Source: Algoriphagus taiwanensis | GTDB taxonomy: Bacteria > Bacteroidota > Bacteroidia > Cytophagales > Cyclobacteriaceae | Direction of reading: 5' to 3' | Length of the DNA stretch: 64,000 bases | Assembly: GCF_036245645.1 (NCBI RefSeq) | Contig: NZ_BTPE01000003.1 | Span: forward strand, 62,001-126,000 | Part shown: one piece after another, positions 8,980 to 18,380 of the stretch | Layout of the letters: each line of letters begins with the position of its first letter | How positions within the stretch are numbered: the first letter of the stretch is position 1 | The notes under the pieces: generated by a model | Told to the model about the DNA's origin: nothing | Database searches by the model: none | What the model saw: the letters and a program-made list of their open reading frames with translations, nothing else | Translations under genes and position numbers: made by a program

Positions 8980-10029
8980 ATGAAAACCAGTTTTTTGATC
9001 GGTATTTTTCTTTTGGCCTTTTCATTTGGGGTGAAAAGCCAGGAAGGTTTGCATCGATTTGGGGTCGAGGGTCAATACGGTTGGATCATTGCTCATAATC
9101 CCGAACTGGAACAAGTCGCCCAAAGCAGTCCCGTAGCCATCGGTATTTCCTCCCAATGGCTGAAAAACACCCGAAAAAACTGGGAAGCCTGTAATTGTTT
9201 TCATTACCTCGGGCTTTCTCTTTCGGTGGTTGATTTTCAGAATCCAAAGGAATTAGGACAAGCATGGAATCTGGCAGGCACCTTTGAGCCTAACCTTTTT
9301 CAAAAGAGAAAATGGGCCGGAAGTTTGGCTACAGGATTGGGAGTGAGCTACCTCACGCGAGTTTATGATCCCATCGAAAATCCCAGAAATACCTTTTTCA
9401 GCGCACCCATCAGCTTTTTGATTTTTTTGACTCCCAAGATTTCCTATCAGTTGGCAGAAAATTGGGCCATGCAGGCTTCTTTTTCCTACAGTCACATCTC
9501 CAATGGAGGTCAACGTCAACCCAACCGCGGCATGAATTTTCCAATGTTGGGATTGGGTATCCTTCATTACACCCGTCAAGCAGAATTGAAGGATTTTGAA
9601 AAGTCTGAAATACCCAAAAGCTGGGAATTTTACTTGGATTTGGGTTTTAATACACAGGATGCCGGAGCAGGTAGCCGGCAACCCAATTTCACCCTGGCTG
9701 GAGGAGTTTTCCGAAGACTAGTTGGAATCCTTGGTATGGGAGGAGGCTTGGAAATAGCCAAGGATTTTTCCATTGATGTAGAGAAAAGGATAGAAGCTAC
9801 CATTCCCGCGGCTTTTGTGGAGCCTCATCTCTTATTTGGGCGATTTGATTTTGCGATGCGGTATGCTGGATATCTATACAAGCCGGAGGGGTATCAGGAG
9901 GATAAGGAATTCTATCAGCGATACACGCTGAATTATTTTCTGGGTAAAAATTTCAGAATCGGTGCAGGTTTGAAAGCACATGGGCATGTGGCCGAGTACC
10001 TTGATTTTAGGCTGGGGTGGAGGTTTTGA
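8980..10029 (+). CDS. Acyloxyacyl hydrolase / PagL-like lipid A 3-O-deacylase
   Basis: This 349-aa outer-membrane protein has a signal peptide ending near residue 20. The central motif YSHISNGG (H172, S174, N175) followed by PNRGMN is the PagL catalytic signature, with the His-Ser pair expected to act with an acidic residue. Alternating hydrophobic strands and a terminal aromatic (RLGWRF) suit a beta-barrel. PagL removes the 3-O acyl chain of lipid A. The Bacteroidota relatives are longer than the ~170-aa Pseudomonas enzyme, as here, so a second barrel-like half is possible. It follows the T9SS operon on the same strand behind a terminator and is probably a separate unit. Confidence 0.8.
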   Translation: MKTSFLIGIFLLAFSFGVKSQEGLHRFGVEGQYGWIIAHNPELEQVAQSSPVAIGISSQWLKNTRKNWEACNCFHYLGLSLSVVDFQNPKELGQAWNLAGTFEPNLFQKRKWAGSLATGLGVSYLTRVYDPIENPRNTFFSAPISFLIFLTPKISYQLAENWAMQASFSYSHISNGGQRQPNRGMNFPMLGLGILHYTRQAELKDFEKSEIPKSWEFYLDLGFNTQDAGAGSRQPNFTLAGGVFRRLVGILGMGGGLEIAKDFSIDVEKRIEATIPAAFVEPHLLFGRFDFAMRYAGYLYKPEGYQEDKEFYQRYTLNYFLGKNFRIGAGLKAHGHVAEYLDFRLGWRF

Positions 10030-10096
10030 TTGGGGAAATTTCCAAGCCCGCCTGTATCGGGAAGGTAAGGAGACTTGCATCAGTTGGTTGGAAAAA

Positions 10097-11044
10097 TCAA
10101 TCTTTCACCAGCAAAGTACTGATTCCATTCGATGTGTTTTTGAGACGGAGCGTGTTTCCTGAAAGCACAAATTCTACAGGTCCTTCAAACCTGAAAATGG
10201 ATGAAAGACTGTCGTATTTGTTGAAAATTGCATTCGTTACATTTGGAAAATTATCAGTAATTGCCGTGGCGGGCCTTGGTGGCATGTAGGATGGATCCAC
10301 AGCTCGGGTGATGGAAAGGGTGTTTTCTCCCGAAATCCGGTAAACCAAAACAAGAGGTCCAGGTCGCATCCAAACCGCGCTTTGGATAGAAAAGGACCTT
10401 GCTTCCGGATCTTCGATTGGTGTGCCTAAAAGAAGTTGGTCATTGAAGATTACTCCTACCTCCGGATCTTCGCAAGTTGGAGAGGAGATAATGGATCCGG
10501 AATCATCCGTAAAGCCTACCAGCTTCCAGAAATTATTTTCAAAAGTAGTGGGAGTGGAGTTTTCCTCAAACTCTACAGGACAACTTTCGATTTTCTCAAT
10601 CCTGTTTAACACAATGGGAAGACCAGTGAAGATATCCTCTGGACTTTTTTCTTTCACTTCTCCACTGATGATTACATGCAATCGGAAATTTGACGGAGCA
10701 GTTCCAGACCTAAGGTAGCGAGAGTAATAGCCTTGCCATTCACAGTCTTCAGGAGTGGGCATTCCAAATTTTAGTTGCTGGTCCAAAAAGCTGCAAATCA
10801 ATCCGTCTTTCCCTGGAACGAGTCGTTCTGCCTGAGGGTCATCCTGAAGCTCAAAGGAAAAGAAATACAGGATTTCTTCATCCTTTTCCACTACCTCCAC
10901 ATCAAGGAAAGCCAATACTTCCTGAAATTCTTCTACTGTATTTCTAAGCTCTATTTCCGAAGGAATAGTGGGCATGGGTTCCTCTTCCTCTTTGGAACAA
11001 GCCCAAGAAACTAAAATGAGCGAGACAAAAATCAACTTTCTCAT
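10097..11044 (-). CDS. Lipoprotein of unknown function
   Basis: This 315-aa protein has a signal peptide ending in a lipobox (SWAC, Cys16) followed by an acidic stretch (KEEEEP), typical of surface-exposed Bacteroidota lipoproteins. The middle part (NNFWKLVGFTDDSG) faintly recalls META/HslJ-like domains, but I would not name a family. It contains several cysteines (DCEW, ESCPVEF, PTCEDPE) that could form disulfides. It is convergent with the PagL-like gene. The function is not recognised. Confidence 0.72.
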   Translation of the reverse strand: MRKLIFVSLILVSWACSKEEEEPMPTIPSEIELRNTVEEFQEVLAFLDVEVVEKDEEILYFFSFELQDDPQAERLVPGKDGLICSFLDQQLKFGMPTPEDCEWQGYYSRYLRSGTAPSNFRLHVIISGEVKEKSPEDIFTGLPIVLNRIEKIESCPVEFEENSTPTTFENNFWKLVGFTDDSGSIISSPTCEDPEVGVIFNDQLLLGTPIEDPEARSFSIQSAVWMRPGPLVLVYRISGENTLSITRAVDPSYMPPRPATAITDNFPNVTNAIFNKYDSLSSIFRFEGPVEFVLSGNTLRLKNTSNGISTLLVKD

Positions 11045-11281
11045 ACTCCAAAGGGTTAAAAATTCTGCTTTCCTGCGATGTGGAAGCTACTTGTACTTAC
11101 TGAAAATTTCCAACCGAAGGATACCCAAATTGATAATTCCTTCGGTTGGATTTTATTTCTACTCTAGTTCACTTATTCAATTGAGCTTGAAAGAAATTCT
11201 GAATTTTTTAAATTTTCCAATCTTCCAATCTTCCAATTAAGTCCAAGTTTAGACTCCGCTCAGCCTGATACTAAATTCCAA

Positions 11282-12487
11282 TCACTTAAAAGCCGGAATC
11301 CCCGTGATCTCATGACCCAGGATCAATAGGTGGATATCGTGGGTACCCTCGTAGGTGATTACAGATTCCAAGTTCATCATGTGGCGCATGATGGGGTACT
11401 CTCCGGTGATGCCCATGCCTCCATGAATCTGTCTTGCTTCTCGGGCGATGTTTAGGGCCATTTCTACATTGTTTCTTTTGGCCATGGAGATATGCACCGT
11501 ACGGGCAGTGCCTTCATTCATCATTTTTCCGACTTTCCAGGCCAAAAGCTGGGCTTTGGTGATTTCGGTCAGCATCTCAGCCAGTTTCTTTTGCGTCAGC
11601 TGAAAACCTCCGATCGGTTTGCCAAACTGAATCCGCTCGGCAGCATATTTTCTTGCAGACTCGTAGCAATCCATCGCGGCTCCGATAGCTCCCCAGGCGA
11701 TTCCAAAACGTGCGGAATCCAAGCACATCATCGGAGCACCCAATCCGGATTTGCCGGGAAGGAGATTTTCCTTAGGCACTTTCACATTGTCAAAGACCAA
11801 TTCTCCTGTGCAGGAAGCTCGAAGAGACCATTTTCCGTGGGTTTCTGGAGTGGAAAAGCCCTCCATGCCTCGCTCCACGATCAATCCATGAATTCTTCCT
11901 TCTTCATTTTTTGCCCAAACGACGGCAATATCCGCCTTGGGAGAGTTGGAAATCCACATTTTGGCACCATTGAGGAGGTAGTGGTCTCCCATGTCTTTGA
12001 AATTGGTCACCATACCGCTAGGGTTGGATCCGTGGTCTGGCTCTGTCAAGCCAAAGCAACCCAAGTACTCCCCTGAAGCGAGTTTGGGAAGGTATTTTCT
12101 TCGCTGTTCTTCCGAACCAAATTTATAGATCGGATACATCACCAAGGAACCTTGAACGGAAGCTGTAGATCGCATACCTGAATCACCACGCTCGATTTCT
12201 TGCATGATGAGTCCATAGGAAATGTAATCCAAACCGCCACCTCCATACTCCTCCGGAAGCTGAGGACCAAAGGCACCTACGTCCCCAAACTTTCTTACGA
12301 TTTCATAGGGAAAATGAGCGTTTTGAGCCCAATCTTCGATGTATGGGGAAATCTCCTTCTTTACAAAATCCCGAATCGAGGAACGAATCAATTTCTGCTC
12401 TTCGGTGAGCAAGTCGTCCAAGTCCAAAAAATCCACCCCTTCGAAGGTATCCTGTTTCATTGATTTCCTTTGCGCTACTGCTTCCAT
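11282..12487 (-). CDS. gcdH: Acyl-CoA dehydrogenase, glutaryl-CoA dehydrogenase type
   Basis: This 401-aa flavoprotein has the full acyl-CoA dehydrogenase layout: an N-terminal helical part, the beta-domain FAD motif (CFGLTEPDHGSNP) and a C-terminal helical domain (RQIHGGMGITGEYPI). The catalytic base is the Glu of ITYEGTHDIH (about residue 380), and the ending GHEITGIPAF is characteristic of glutaryl-CoA dehydrogenases, which oxidise and decarboxylate glutaryl-CoA to crotonyl-CoA in lysine and tryptophan breakdown. It is divergent from tryptophan 2,3-dioxygenase, consistent with that pathway. The first ~9 residues are poorly conserved and the start could be the internal Met10. Confidence 0.85.
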   Translation of the reverse strand: MEAVAQRKSMKQDTFEGVDFLDLDDLLTEEQKLIRSSIRDFVKKEISPYIEDWAQNAHFPYEIVRKFGDVGAFGPQLPEEYGGGGLDYISYGLIMQEIERGDSGMRSTASVQGSLVMYPIYKFGSEEQRRKYLPKLASGEYLGCFGLTEPDHGSNPSGMVTNFKDMGDHYLLNGAKMWISNSPKADIAVVWAKNEEGRIHGLIVERGMEGFSTPETHGKWSLRASCTGELVFDNVKVPKENLLPGKSGLGAPMMCLDSARFGIAWGAIGAAMDCYESARKYAAERIQFGKPIGGFQLTQKKLAEMLTEITKAQLLAWKVGKMMNEGTARTVHISMAKRNNVEMALNIAREARQIHGGMGITGEYPIMRHMMNLESVITYEGTHDIHLLILGHEITGIPAFK

Positions 12488-12602
12488 GTTATTTTGGTTA
12501 ATTAATCAGAATCTGTCAATTTTACCGAGTCAAGCCCCGATTCTGTTTCGAAATTAAGGAGAAAGAGCCTGATTCCTTACCTTTTTGACTAAAAAAATCC
12601 CC

Positions 12603-13574
12603 ATGCACTATTCCCAATTTGATCCCAAGATCCTGGAAAAAATCGAGCAGCTCCAGGAAAAATTCCGTGCCTCAGGACAAGACATGCTTTCTTATCTGGA
12701 AGGACTGCTTTATGCAGATTACCTTACCTATTGGGAGTACATCAATTTGGATGTATTACTCTCTTTGCAGCAGCCCAAGACCAGTTTTAAAGACGAGAAA
12801 ATCTTCATTATTTATCATCAGATCACCGAGCTTTATTTCAAGTTGATTATATCTGAGATGGAGCAAATAGCTGAAGAAGAGTCGGATACGGAGGAGTTTT
12901 TTAAGACCCGCTTAGAGCGGATTCTTATGTATTTTGATCATTTGATCAGCTCTTTTGCGATGATGTGGAAGGGGATGGAAAAAGAGCAGTTTCTCAAGTT
13001 CAGAATGTCTCTCTTGCCTTCCTCAGGATTTCAAAGTGCACAATATCGTGAGATTGAGATCATGGCAACTGATGCCTTTCAATTGGTGACTCTATCCAAA
13101 AGGGAGGAATTCGATTACCACAGTCCTGCAGATGATTTGTTTGAAAATCTGTACTGGCAGCAGGGAGCGATCGAATTGGCAACCGGCGAAAAGACTTTGA
13201 CTTTGAAGAATTTTGAGTTCAAATATGGGAAGCTGCTGAAGGAATTGATTGAAAATTACCGAAGGAAAAATCTTTGGCAGAAATATGCCGGGTTTGCCAA
13301 TCCCTCCCAGGAGCTAAAGGAATTGATGCGGCAGTTTGACCTCAAAGCCAATGTCTTTTGGCCTTTGGCACACTACAAATCAGCTGTGAGATATTTGCAT
13401 CGGGATCCTGAGGATATCGCCGCCACAGGGGGAACCAACTGGCAGAAGTATTTACCTCCGCGTTTTCAAAAAGTGATCTTTTTCCCAGAACTCTGGACTG
13501 AAAAGGAAAGGGAAGAATGGGGAAAAGGCTGGGTGGTCAAAGAGGTATTTGGAGACGAGCTGCAGAAAGGATAA
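12603..13574 (+). CDS. kynA: Tryptophan 2,3-dioxygenase
   Basis: This ~323-aa haem enzyme opens tryptophan to N-formylkynurenine, the first step of kynurenine breakdown. Visible family features are DEKIFIIYHQITELYFK near residues 64-80, RMSLLPSSGFQSAQYREIE (substrate loop) and a C-terminal HYKSAVRYL helix likely to supply the proximal haem histidine. I prefer the ATG at 12603; a TTG at 12585 would add six residues. It is divergent from the glutaryl-CoA dehydrogenase gene with 115 bp between the starts. No kynureninase or kynurenine monooxygenase gene is in the window. Confidence 0.93.
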   Translation: MHYSQFDPKILEKIEQLQEKFRASGQDMLSYLEGLLYADYLTYWEYINLDVLLSLQQPKTSFKDEKIFIIYHQITELYFKLIISEMEQIAEEESDTEEFFKTRLERILMYFDHLISSFAMMWKGMEKEQFLKFRMSLLPSSGFQSAQYREIEIMATDAFQLVTLSKREEFDYHSPADDLFENLYWQQGAIELATGEKTLTLKNFEFKYGKLLKELIENYRRKNLWQKYAGFANPSQELKELMRQFDLKANVFWPLAHYKSAVRYLHRDPEDIAATGGTNWQKYLPPRFQKVIFFPELWTEKEREEWGKGWVVKEVFGDELQKG

Positions 13575-13577
13575 AAA

Positions 13578-13610
13578 AAAGTCCCGCCTTCTTCCGAAAG
13601 GTGGGACTTT
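13578..13610. terminator. Bidirectional terminator
   Basis: A 13-bp stem (AAAGTCCCGCCTT with AAGGTGGGACTTT, one G-T pair) lies between the convergent kynA and ald genes, with A and T tracts on either side. Confidence 0.88.
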
Positions 13611-13630
13611 CATTTTATAATCTATTTTGA

Positions 13631-14746
13631 TTAGGCAAGGTATTTTTCTACCAAAGCATATGGCATATCAAAAGCATCTGCCACTGCCTTGTAGACAATC
13701 TCTCCATTAATCACGTTCAGACCAAGTGCTAACTCCTGATTGTCTTGAGCTGCTTTTTTCCAGCCTTTGTCTGCCAGTTGGATGGCATAAGGAAGGGTAG
13801 CATTAGTCAAAGCCAAAGTGGAAGTGTAAGGCACCGCACCGGGCATATTTGCTACGCAATAGTGAACTACGTCATCGATCACGTAAGTTGGATTTTCGTG
13901 AGTGGTAGGCTTGCAGGTTTCGATACAACCTCCCTGGTCTACTGCTACGTCTACCAAAACGGTTCCTTTTTTCATATCCTTGAGCATATCACGAGTGATC
14001 AAATGAGGAGCTTTTGCACCAGGAATCAATACCGCACCAACGATCAGATCGGCATGCTTGATCATTTCCCGGATATTGTACTCATTGGACATCATGGTCT
14101 TCACGTTGGCAGGCATTACGTCTGCCAGATATCTCATTCTAGCCAAAGACACATCCATGATGGTCACGTCAGCACCCAAACCAGCGGCCATCCAGGCTGC
14201 CTGCGTACCTACGACACCGCCACCAAGGATCAAGACCTTGGCTGGCAATACACCAGGTACTCCGCCCAATAGGATTCCTCGGCCTCCTAGTGGTTTTTCC
14301 AGGTAATTGGCTCCTTTTTGAATTGCCATTCTGCCTGCTACTTCAGACATAGGGACAAGTAGAGGAAGGCTTCGGTCGCTCTTTTCTACTGTCTCGTAAG
14401 CCAAACAAACTGATTTGCTTTCCACCATTGCTTTAGTGAGAGGCTCGTATGATGCAAAATGGAAGTAGGTAAACAGCAACTGGTTTTCCTTGATCAACTT
14501 GTATTCCGGTTCGATAGGCTCCTTTACCTTCATGATCATTTCTGCTATCTCATAGGTAGCTTCGATAGTAGGAAGAATGGTGGCTCCTGCGGCTTCATAT
14601 TCCGTGTCTGCAAATCCACTGCCTTCTCCGGCGGTATGCTGCACATAGACTGAATGACCTCTTTTTACAAGTTCTTTGGCACCTGCAGGAGTAAGTGCGA
14701 CTCTGTTTTCGTTGTTTTTGATTTCCTTAGGAACACCTATGATCAT
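13631..14746 (-). CDS. ald: Alanine dehydrogenase
   Basis: This 371-aa protein begins MIIGVPKEIKNNENRVALTP, the alanine dehydrogenase/transhydrogenase signature, with a Rossmann NAD-binding motif near residues 173-180 (ILGGGVVG). KMIMKVKEP and the NMPGAVPYTSTLALTN stretch are family-specific. It interconverts L-alanine and pyruvate with NAD and ammonia. Length is normal (~370). A good Bacteroidota -7 box lies 36 bp upstream of the start. Confidence 0.96.
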   Translation of the reverse strand: MIIGVPKEIKNNENRVALTPAGAKELVKRGHSVYVQHTAGEGSGFADTEYEAAGATILPTIEATYEIAEMIMKVKEPIEPEYKLIKENQLLFTYFHFASYEPLTKAMVESKSVCLAYETVEKSDRSLPLLVPMSEVAGRMAIQKGANYLEKPLGGRGILLGGVPGVLPAKVLILGGGVVGTQAAWMAAGLGADVTIMDVSLARMRYLADVMPANVKTMMSNEYNIREMIKHADLIVGAVLIPGAKAPHLITRDMLKDMKKGTVLVDVAVDQGGCIETCKPTTHENPTYVIDDVVHYCVANMPGAVPYTSTLALTNATLPYAIQLADKGWKKAAQDNQELALGLNVINGEIVYKAVADAFDMPYALVEKYLA

Positions 14747-14781
14747 GACTAGTTCTGTTTGGGTTTACAAGAATTTCTGCG

Positions 14782-14789
14782 CAAAGATA
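14782..14789 (-). promoter_or_regulatory. Candidate Bacteroidota -7 box for ald
   Basis: Read on the minus strand the bases are TATCTTTG, an exact match to the TAnnTTTG consensus of Flavobacterium-type sigma-A promoters. No clear TTG -33 element is seen at 17-23 nt, so the promoter is only half supported. Confidence 0.4.
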
Positions 14790-15070
14790 AGAAGCAGTTA
14801 GATGTTAAAAATCATTTTAAAAAATTGTATTTGGTATCGATTTTGAAAAAATCTGTTTTTCCAAAGTTTATTTTATTTTTATGGAGATAAATGCAGAAAA
14901 TTCCAAAATAATAGTTTTTGTAATGGAAAATTTTGAAAATTTTTTTTGGTCAAAAAATAATTCCTGTTTCGCTAATTTTTTCTAACTCAAAATAAAATGT
15001 ATAAATAATTCAAAAAATCAAATTTTAATTTTTCAAATATCAGAAAAAATAAATCAATTCAAAATAATTA
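14790..15070. other. AT-rich divergent intergenic region without genes
   Basis: About 280 bp of very AT-rich sequence, with many A and T tracts, separates the divergent ald and fused E1 genes. No ORF, RNA structure or repeat is evident. A/T tracts of this kind can bend DNA at divergent promoters. I see nothing more specific. Confidence 0.5.
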
Positions 15071-15097
15071 TTGGTCATTCACTTTTGGATAAATTTG
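15071..15097 (+). promoter_or_regulatory. Candidate promoter for the fused E1 gene
   Basis: TTG (15071-15073) and TAAATTTG (15090-15097) match the Bacteroidota consensus TTG-N17-23-TAnnTTTG, with a slightly short 16-nt spacer. The start codon is 73 bp downstream. Confidence 0.4.
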
Positions 15098-15170
15098 TAA
15101 GTCAATGCTTTTTGGTTATTTTTGAAGTATACCCAAGAAGTGACCCAAAATAACTTTAGATTAAAAAGTA

Positions 15171-17582
15171 ATGACATTGAAAGCACAGGAAAAAGAAAGT
15201 ACATTGGCCCTTGTGAGCAAAGAGGAGATACTCAGGGACTTCCGTGTGGCTGTAGAAAGCCGACATGCCTCTCTTATGGGGAGGAAAGAAGTCTTTATGG
15301 GCAAAGCCAAATTCGGGATTTTTGGTGATGGGAAGGAACTAGCTCAAATAGCCATGGCAAAAGCTTTCCGTAAAGGGGATTTTCGCTCCGGTTATTACAG
15401 AGATCAGACTTTTATGATGGCTTTGGGTGAGCTGACTGTTCAGCAGTATTTTGCCCAGCTTTATGCTCATACCAATGTGGAAGCCGAGCCTGCAAGTGCC
15501 GGTAGGTTGATGAATGGCCATTTCGCAACCCGTTCATTGAATGAAGACGGGACTTGGAAAAATCTCACAGAGATGTACAATTCGGCAGCGGATATTTCCC
15601 CTACTGCTGCTCAGATGCCCAAATTGTTGGGTTTGGCCTATGCTTCCAAGCTTTTTAGAGAAAACAAAGGACTTCAGGAGTTGACTCAGTTTTCCAATAA
15701 TGGAAATGAAGTAGCTTGGGGAACGATAGGAAATGCCTCTACTTCTGAGGGGATGTTTTTTGAAAGTATCAATGCCGCTGGGGTTCTTCAGGTACCCATG
15801 GTTATTTCCATTTGGGATGATGGCTACGGCATCTCCGTACCTAAAGAATACCACACCACAAAAGGAAGTATTTCTGAGGTTTTGATGGGCTTTCAGCGAA
15901 CAGAAAACGAAAAAGGTTTTGAAATCCTGAAGGTAAATGGCTGGGATTATGAGGCCTTGGTTCAGGCTTTTGACTATGCCGGAGAACTTGCCAGAAACGA
16001 GCATGTGCCTGTTTTGATTCACGTGGAAGAGATGACACAGCCTCAGGGGCATTCGACTTCCGGTTCACATGAGCGCTATAAGTCTGCTGAGCGATTAAAG
16101 TGGGAAAAAGACTGGGATTGCATTAAAAAGTTCCGGGAATACATCATTACCACCGGCCTTGCCAGCGAAGAGGACCTAGATAAAATCGATGCCGAGGCGA
16201 AAGCAGAGGTTAAAAAGCAAAAAGAAGCGGCCTGGGCTGATTTCTCAGGTGAAATCAAAAAAGAATTGCAGGAGGCGGTGACCCTTATCCGCAATACAGC
16301 GGAAGGTAGCAGCCAAAAAGCCAACCTTCTCCAAATGGCTGAGGAATTGGCGAAAAGTATCAATCCCATTCGTAAGGATGTGATCAGTACGGTAAGGAAA
16401 TCACTTTTCCTACTTAGAAACGATTCTTCTCCTGCAAAGGAGAGCCTGAGGAACTGGTATGAAAACCAAAAAGAACAAAATCACGACAGATACAGCAGTC
16501 ACCTCTATAGCGAGTCCGATTTTTCAGCTTTGAAGGTTGCTCAAAAACCCGCCAAAGTGGATGATTCTTCCCCCTTGGTTGACGGGAGAGAAATCTTGCA
16601 AGCTTTCTTTGATTACACATTGAGCAATGACCCTCGATTCTTCGCATTTGGGGAAGATGTAGGTAAAATAGGAGATGTAAACCAAGCTTTCGCAGGTCTT
16701 CAAGCAAAGCATGGAGAATGGAGAGTAACTGACACCAGTATCAGAGAATGTACTATCGTGGGTCAGGGAATCGGTACAGCACTGAGAGGTTTGCGACCTA
16801 TAGCGGAAATTCAATATCTGGATTATTTGCTTTATGGTTTACAGATGCTATCTGATGATTTGGCTTCACTTCAGTATCGTACCAAAGGTGGTCAAAAGGC
16901 ACCTTTGATCATCCGAACTAGAGGGCATCGCCTTGAGGGTGTATGGCATGCAGGTTCCCCAATGGGAATGATCCTTTCCACCCTACGCGGGATGCATGTA
17001 TGTGTGCCGAGAGATATGACTCAGGCAGCAGGTATGTACAAAACACTCTTGGAATCTGACGAGCCTGCCATTGTGGTTGAATGCCTAAATGGATACCGTC
17101 TCAAAGAAAGATTACCTCATAATATCGGTCAATACACAGTGCCTTTGGGCCAGCCGGAAATCCTAAAAGAAGGCTCAGATATTACTTTGGTAACCTATGG
17201 AAGTATGTGCCGAATCGTATTCGAAGCTGCACAGGAATTAGAAGAAATGGGTATTTCTGCTGAGGTAATCGATGTTCAAACTTTATTGCCGTTTGATTTG
17301 ACTGGTACAATTGGTGAGTCAATCCGAAAGACAAACCGTGTGATTTTTGCCGATGAGGATGTCCCGGGAGGAGCGAGTGCTTTCATGCTTCAGCAGGTGA
17401 TGGACCATCAGGATGTATTCCGATATTTGGATTCTGAGCCTCAGACCTTACCTGCAAAAGCCCATCGTCCGGCATATTCTTCAGATGGAGATTATTTTTC
17501 CAAGCCAAGTGCGGATGATGTGGTCGAAAAGGTCTATCAGTTGATGCATGAAGTTGATCCAAACAGATTTCCAGAATTGTAA
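15171..17582 (+). CDS. Fused alpha-beta E1 component of a 2-oxoacid dehydrogenase (2-oxoisovalerate type)
   Basis: This 803-aa thiamine diphosphate enzyme carries both E1 subunits in one chain: an alpha half (~1-350) and a beta half (~465-800, from DGREILQAFFDYTL through FGEDVGKIGDVNQAF to DVQTLLPFDLTGTI), joined by a charged linker. It would decarboxylate a branched-chain or related 2-oxoacid and pass the acyl group to a lipoyl E2. In the alpha half the ThDP motif reads GNASTSEG (~187-194) then WDDGYGIS (~215-222), where separate E1-alpha subunits have GDG and NN; the Asp and Asn metal ligands look exchanged. As I recall, other Bacteroidota fused E1s share this, so it is probably functional. 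No E2 or E3 is adjacent. The substrate is not settled. Confidence 0.86.
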   Translation: MTLKAQEKESTLALVSKEEILRDFRVAVESRHASLMGRKEVFMGKAKFGIFGDGKELAQIAMAKAFRKGDFRSGYYRDQTFMMALGELTVQQYFAQLYAHTNVEAEPASAGRLMNGHFATRSLNEDGTWKNLTEMYNSAADISPTAAQMPKLLGLAYASKLFRENKGLQELTQFSNNGNEVAWGTIGNASTSEGMFFESINAAGVLQVPMVISIWDDGYGISVPKEYHTTKGSISEVLMGFQRTENEKGFEILKVNGWDYEALVQAFDYAGELARNEHVPVLIHVEEMTQPQGHSTSGSHERYKSAERLKWEKDWDCIKKFREYIITTGLASEEDLDKIDAEAKAEVKKQKEAAWADFSGEIKKELQEAVTLIRNTAEGSSQKANLLQMAEELAKSINPIRKDVISTVRKSLFLLRNDSSPAKESLRNWYENQKEQNHDRYSSHLYSESDFSALKVAQKPAKVDDSSPLVDGREILQAFFDYTLSNDPRFFAFGEDVGKIGDVNQAFAGLQAKHGEWRVTDTSIRECTIVGQGIGTALRGLRPIAEIQYLDYLLYGLQMLSDDLASLQYRTKGGQKAPLIIRTRGHRLEGVWHAGSPMGMILSTLRGMHVCVPRDMTQAAGMYKTLLESDEPAIVVECLNGYRLKERLPHNIGQYTVPLGQPEILKEGSDITLVTYGSMCRIVFEAAQELEEMGISAEVIDVQTLLPFDLTGTIGESIRKTNRVIFADEDVPGGASAFMLQQVMDHQDVFRYLDSEPQTLPAKAHRPAYSSDGDYFSKPSADDVVEKVYQLMHEVDPNRFPEL

Positions 17583-17598
17583 GCTGAGATCAAAAGCA

Positions 17599-17637
17599 AA
17601 AAAAAACGGCAGGAATTCAATTCCTGCCGTTTTTTTA
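17599..17637. terminator. Strong bidirectional terminator
   Basis: ACGGCAGGAATT / AATTCCTGCCGT is a perfect inverted repeat flanked by long A and T tracts. It lies between the convergent E1 and lipoprotein genes and overlaps the lipoprotein stop codon. Confidence 0.92.
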
Positions 17638-18309
17638 GTTTCTGGTGATTTGCCTTAGAGTCACTTCAGGGCTTGATACTTGATTGCTTCGATTGAGTGC
17701 TCTATCCTGAATTTCCACATCTATTCTCAGCGTGTCATTTCTAAAAATTGATTCCCAACCCGAAGAAAGCATTCTATATCTGATTCTTCCTTCTACAGGC
17801 TGTCCTTCATCAGATGTCAAAACTCTAGGGAATCGACCGTTAAACGTCGTAAAGAATGGAGGATCTTGCCATTTGAATTCGGTAAATTGACCGTTTCTCT
17901 TGATATAAAATCTCACGAAAATATTGTACTGATTTTCGTTTTGCTCCACCCATACGGTATCTCTGACCGTGGTATTGTTGATGATTGGGTTAATTACCCA
18001 ATCGATAGGATTATAAGTTGGTGCCTCAGGCGGTCTTGTGGAATAGGTGATCAGATTGCCTGCAGCATTTCTTTTATAAATCAAGGGATTAAAGGGGGGA
18101 TTGATTTCTGTGGGAGAGAGTCCAAGGTCACCTTCTGCATCTCTGAAATCCACCCCGATAATCAGGGAATCTTGAGCCGGAGTCTGTACATATTCAATCT
18201 CAGCGAAGGTGATTTCAGGTACACTTGGAAAATTCTCAGGGGGACTGATACAGGAGGTCCATCCCAAGATTAGGACAAAGAATAATCCTGAATAGTTTTT
18301 TATACGCAT
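17635..18309 (-). CDS. Lipoprotein of unknown function
   Basis: I start at the Met encoded at 18307-18309, giving MRIKNYSGLFFVLILGWTSC, a proper lipoprotein signal with the lipidated Cys at 20; the longer frame adds 20 residues with no signal features. The 224-aa product is predicted beta-rich (DSLIIGVDFRDAEGDLGL, RNDTLRIDVEIQDRALNRSN) and resembles Bacteroidota lipoproteins sometimes described as gliding- or Ig-fold-related. I recognise no named family. It is divergent from the LuxE-like gene with 71 bp between the starts. Confidence 0.72.
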   Translation of the reverse strand: MRIKNYSGLFFVLILGWTSCISPPENFPSVPEITFAEIEYVQTPAQDSLIIGVDFRDAEGDLGLSPTEINPPFNPLIYKRNAAGNLITYSTRPPEAPTYNPIDWVINPIINNTTVRDTVWVEQNENQYNIFVRFYIKRNGQFTEFKWQDPPFFTTFNGRFPRVLTSDEGQPVEGRIRYRMLSSGWESIFRNDTLRIDVEIQDRALNRSNQVSSPEVTLRQITRN

Positions 18310-18380
18310 GAGCTGAGGGTAAATTTGCTTTGGAAAATTAAGGTAAGATTTTTCTTTCGGAAAGAACAAACTATAAAACG

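Noticed and set aside
10017..10289. 90-codon plus-strand ORF at the end of the PagL-like gene
   Set aside because: It is antisense to the lipoprotein gene and has no signal or family features.
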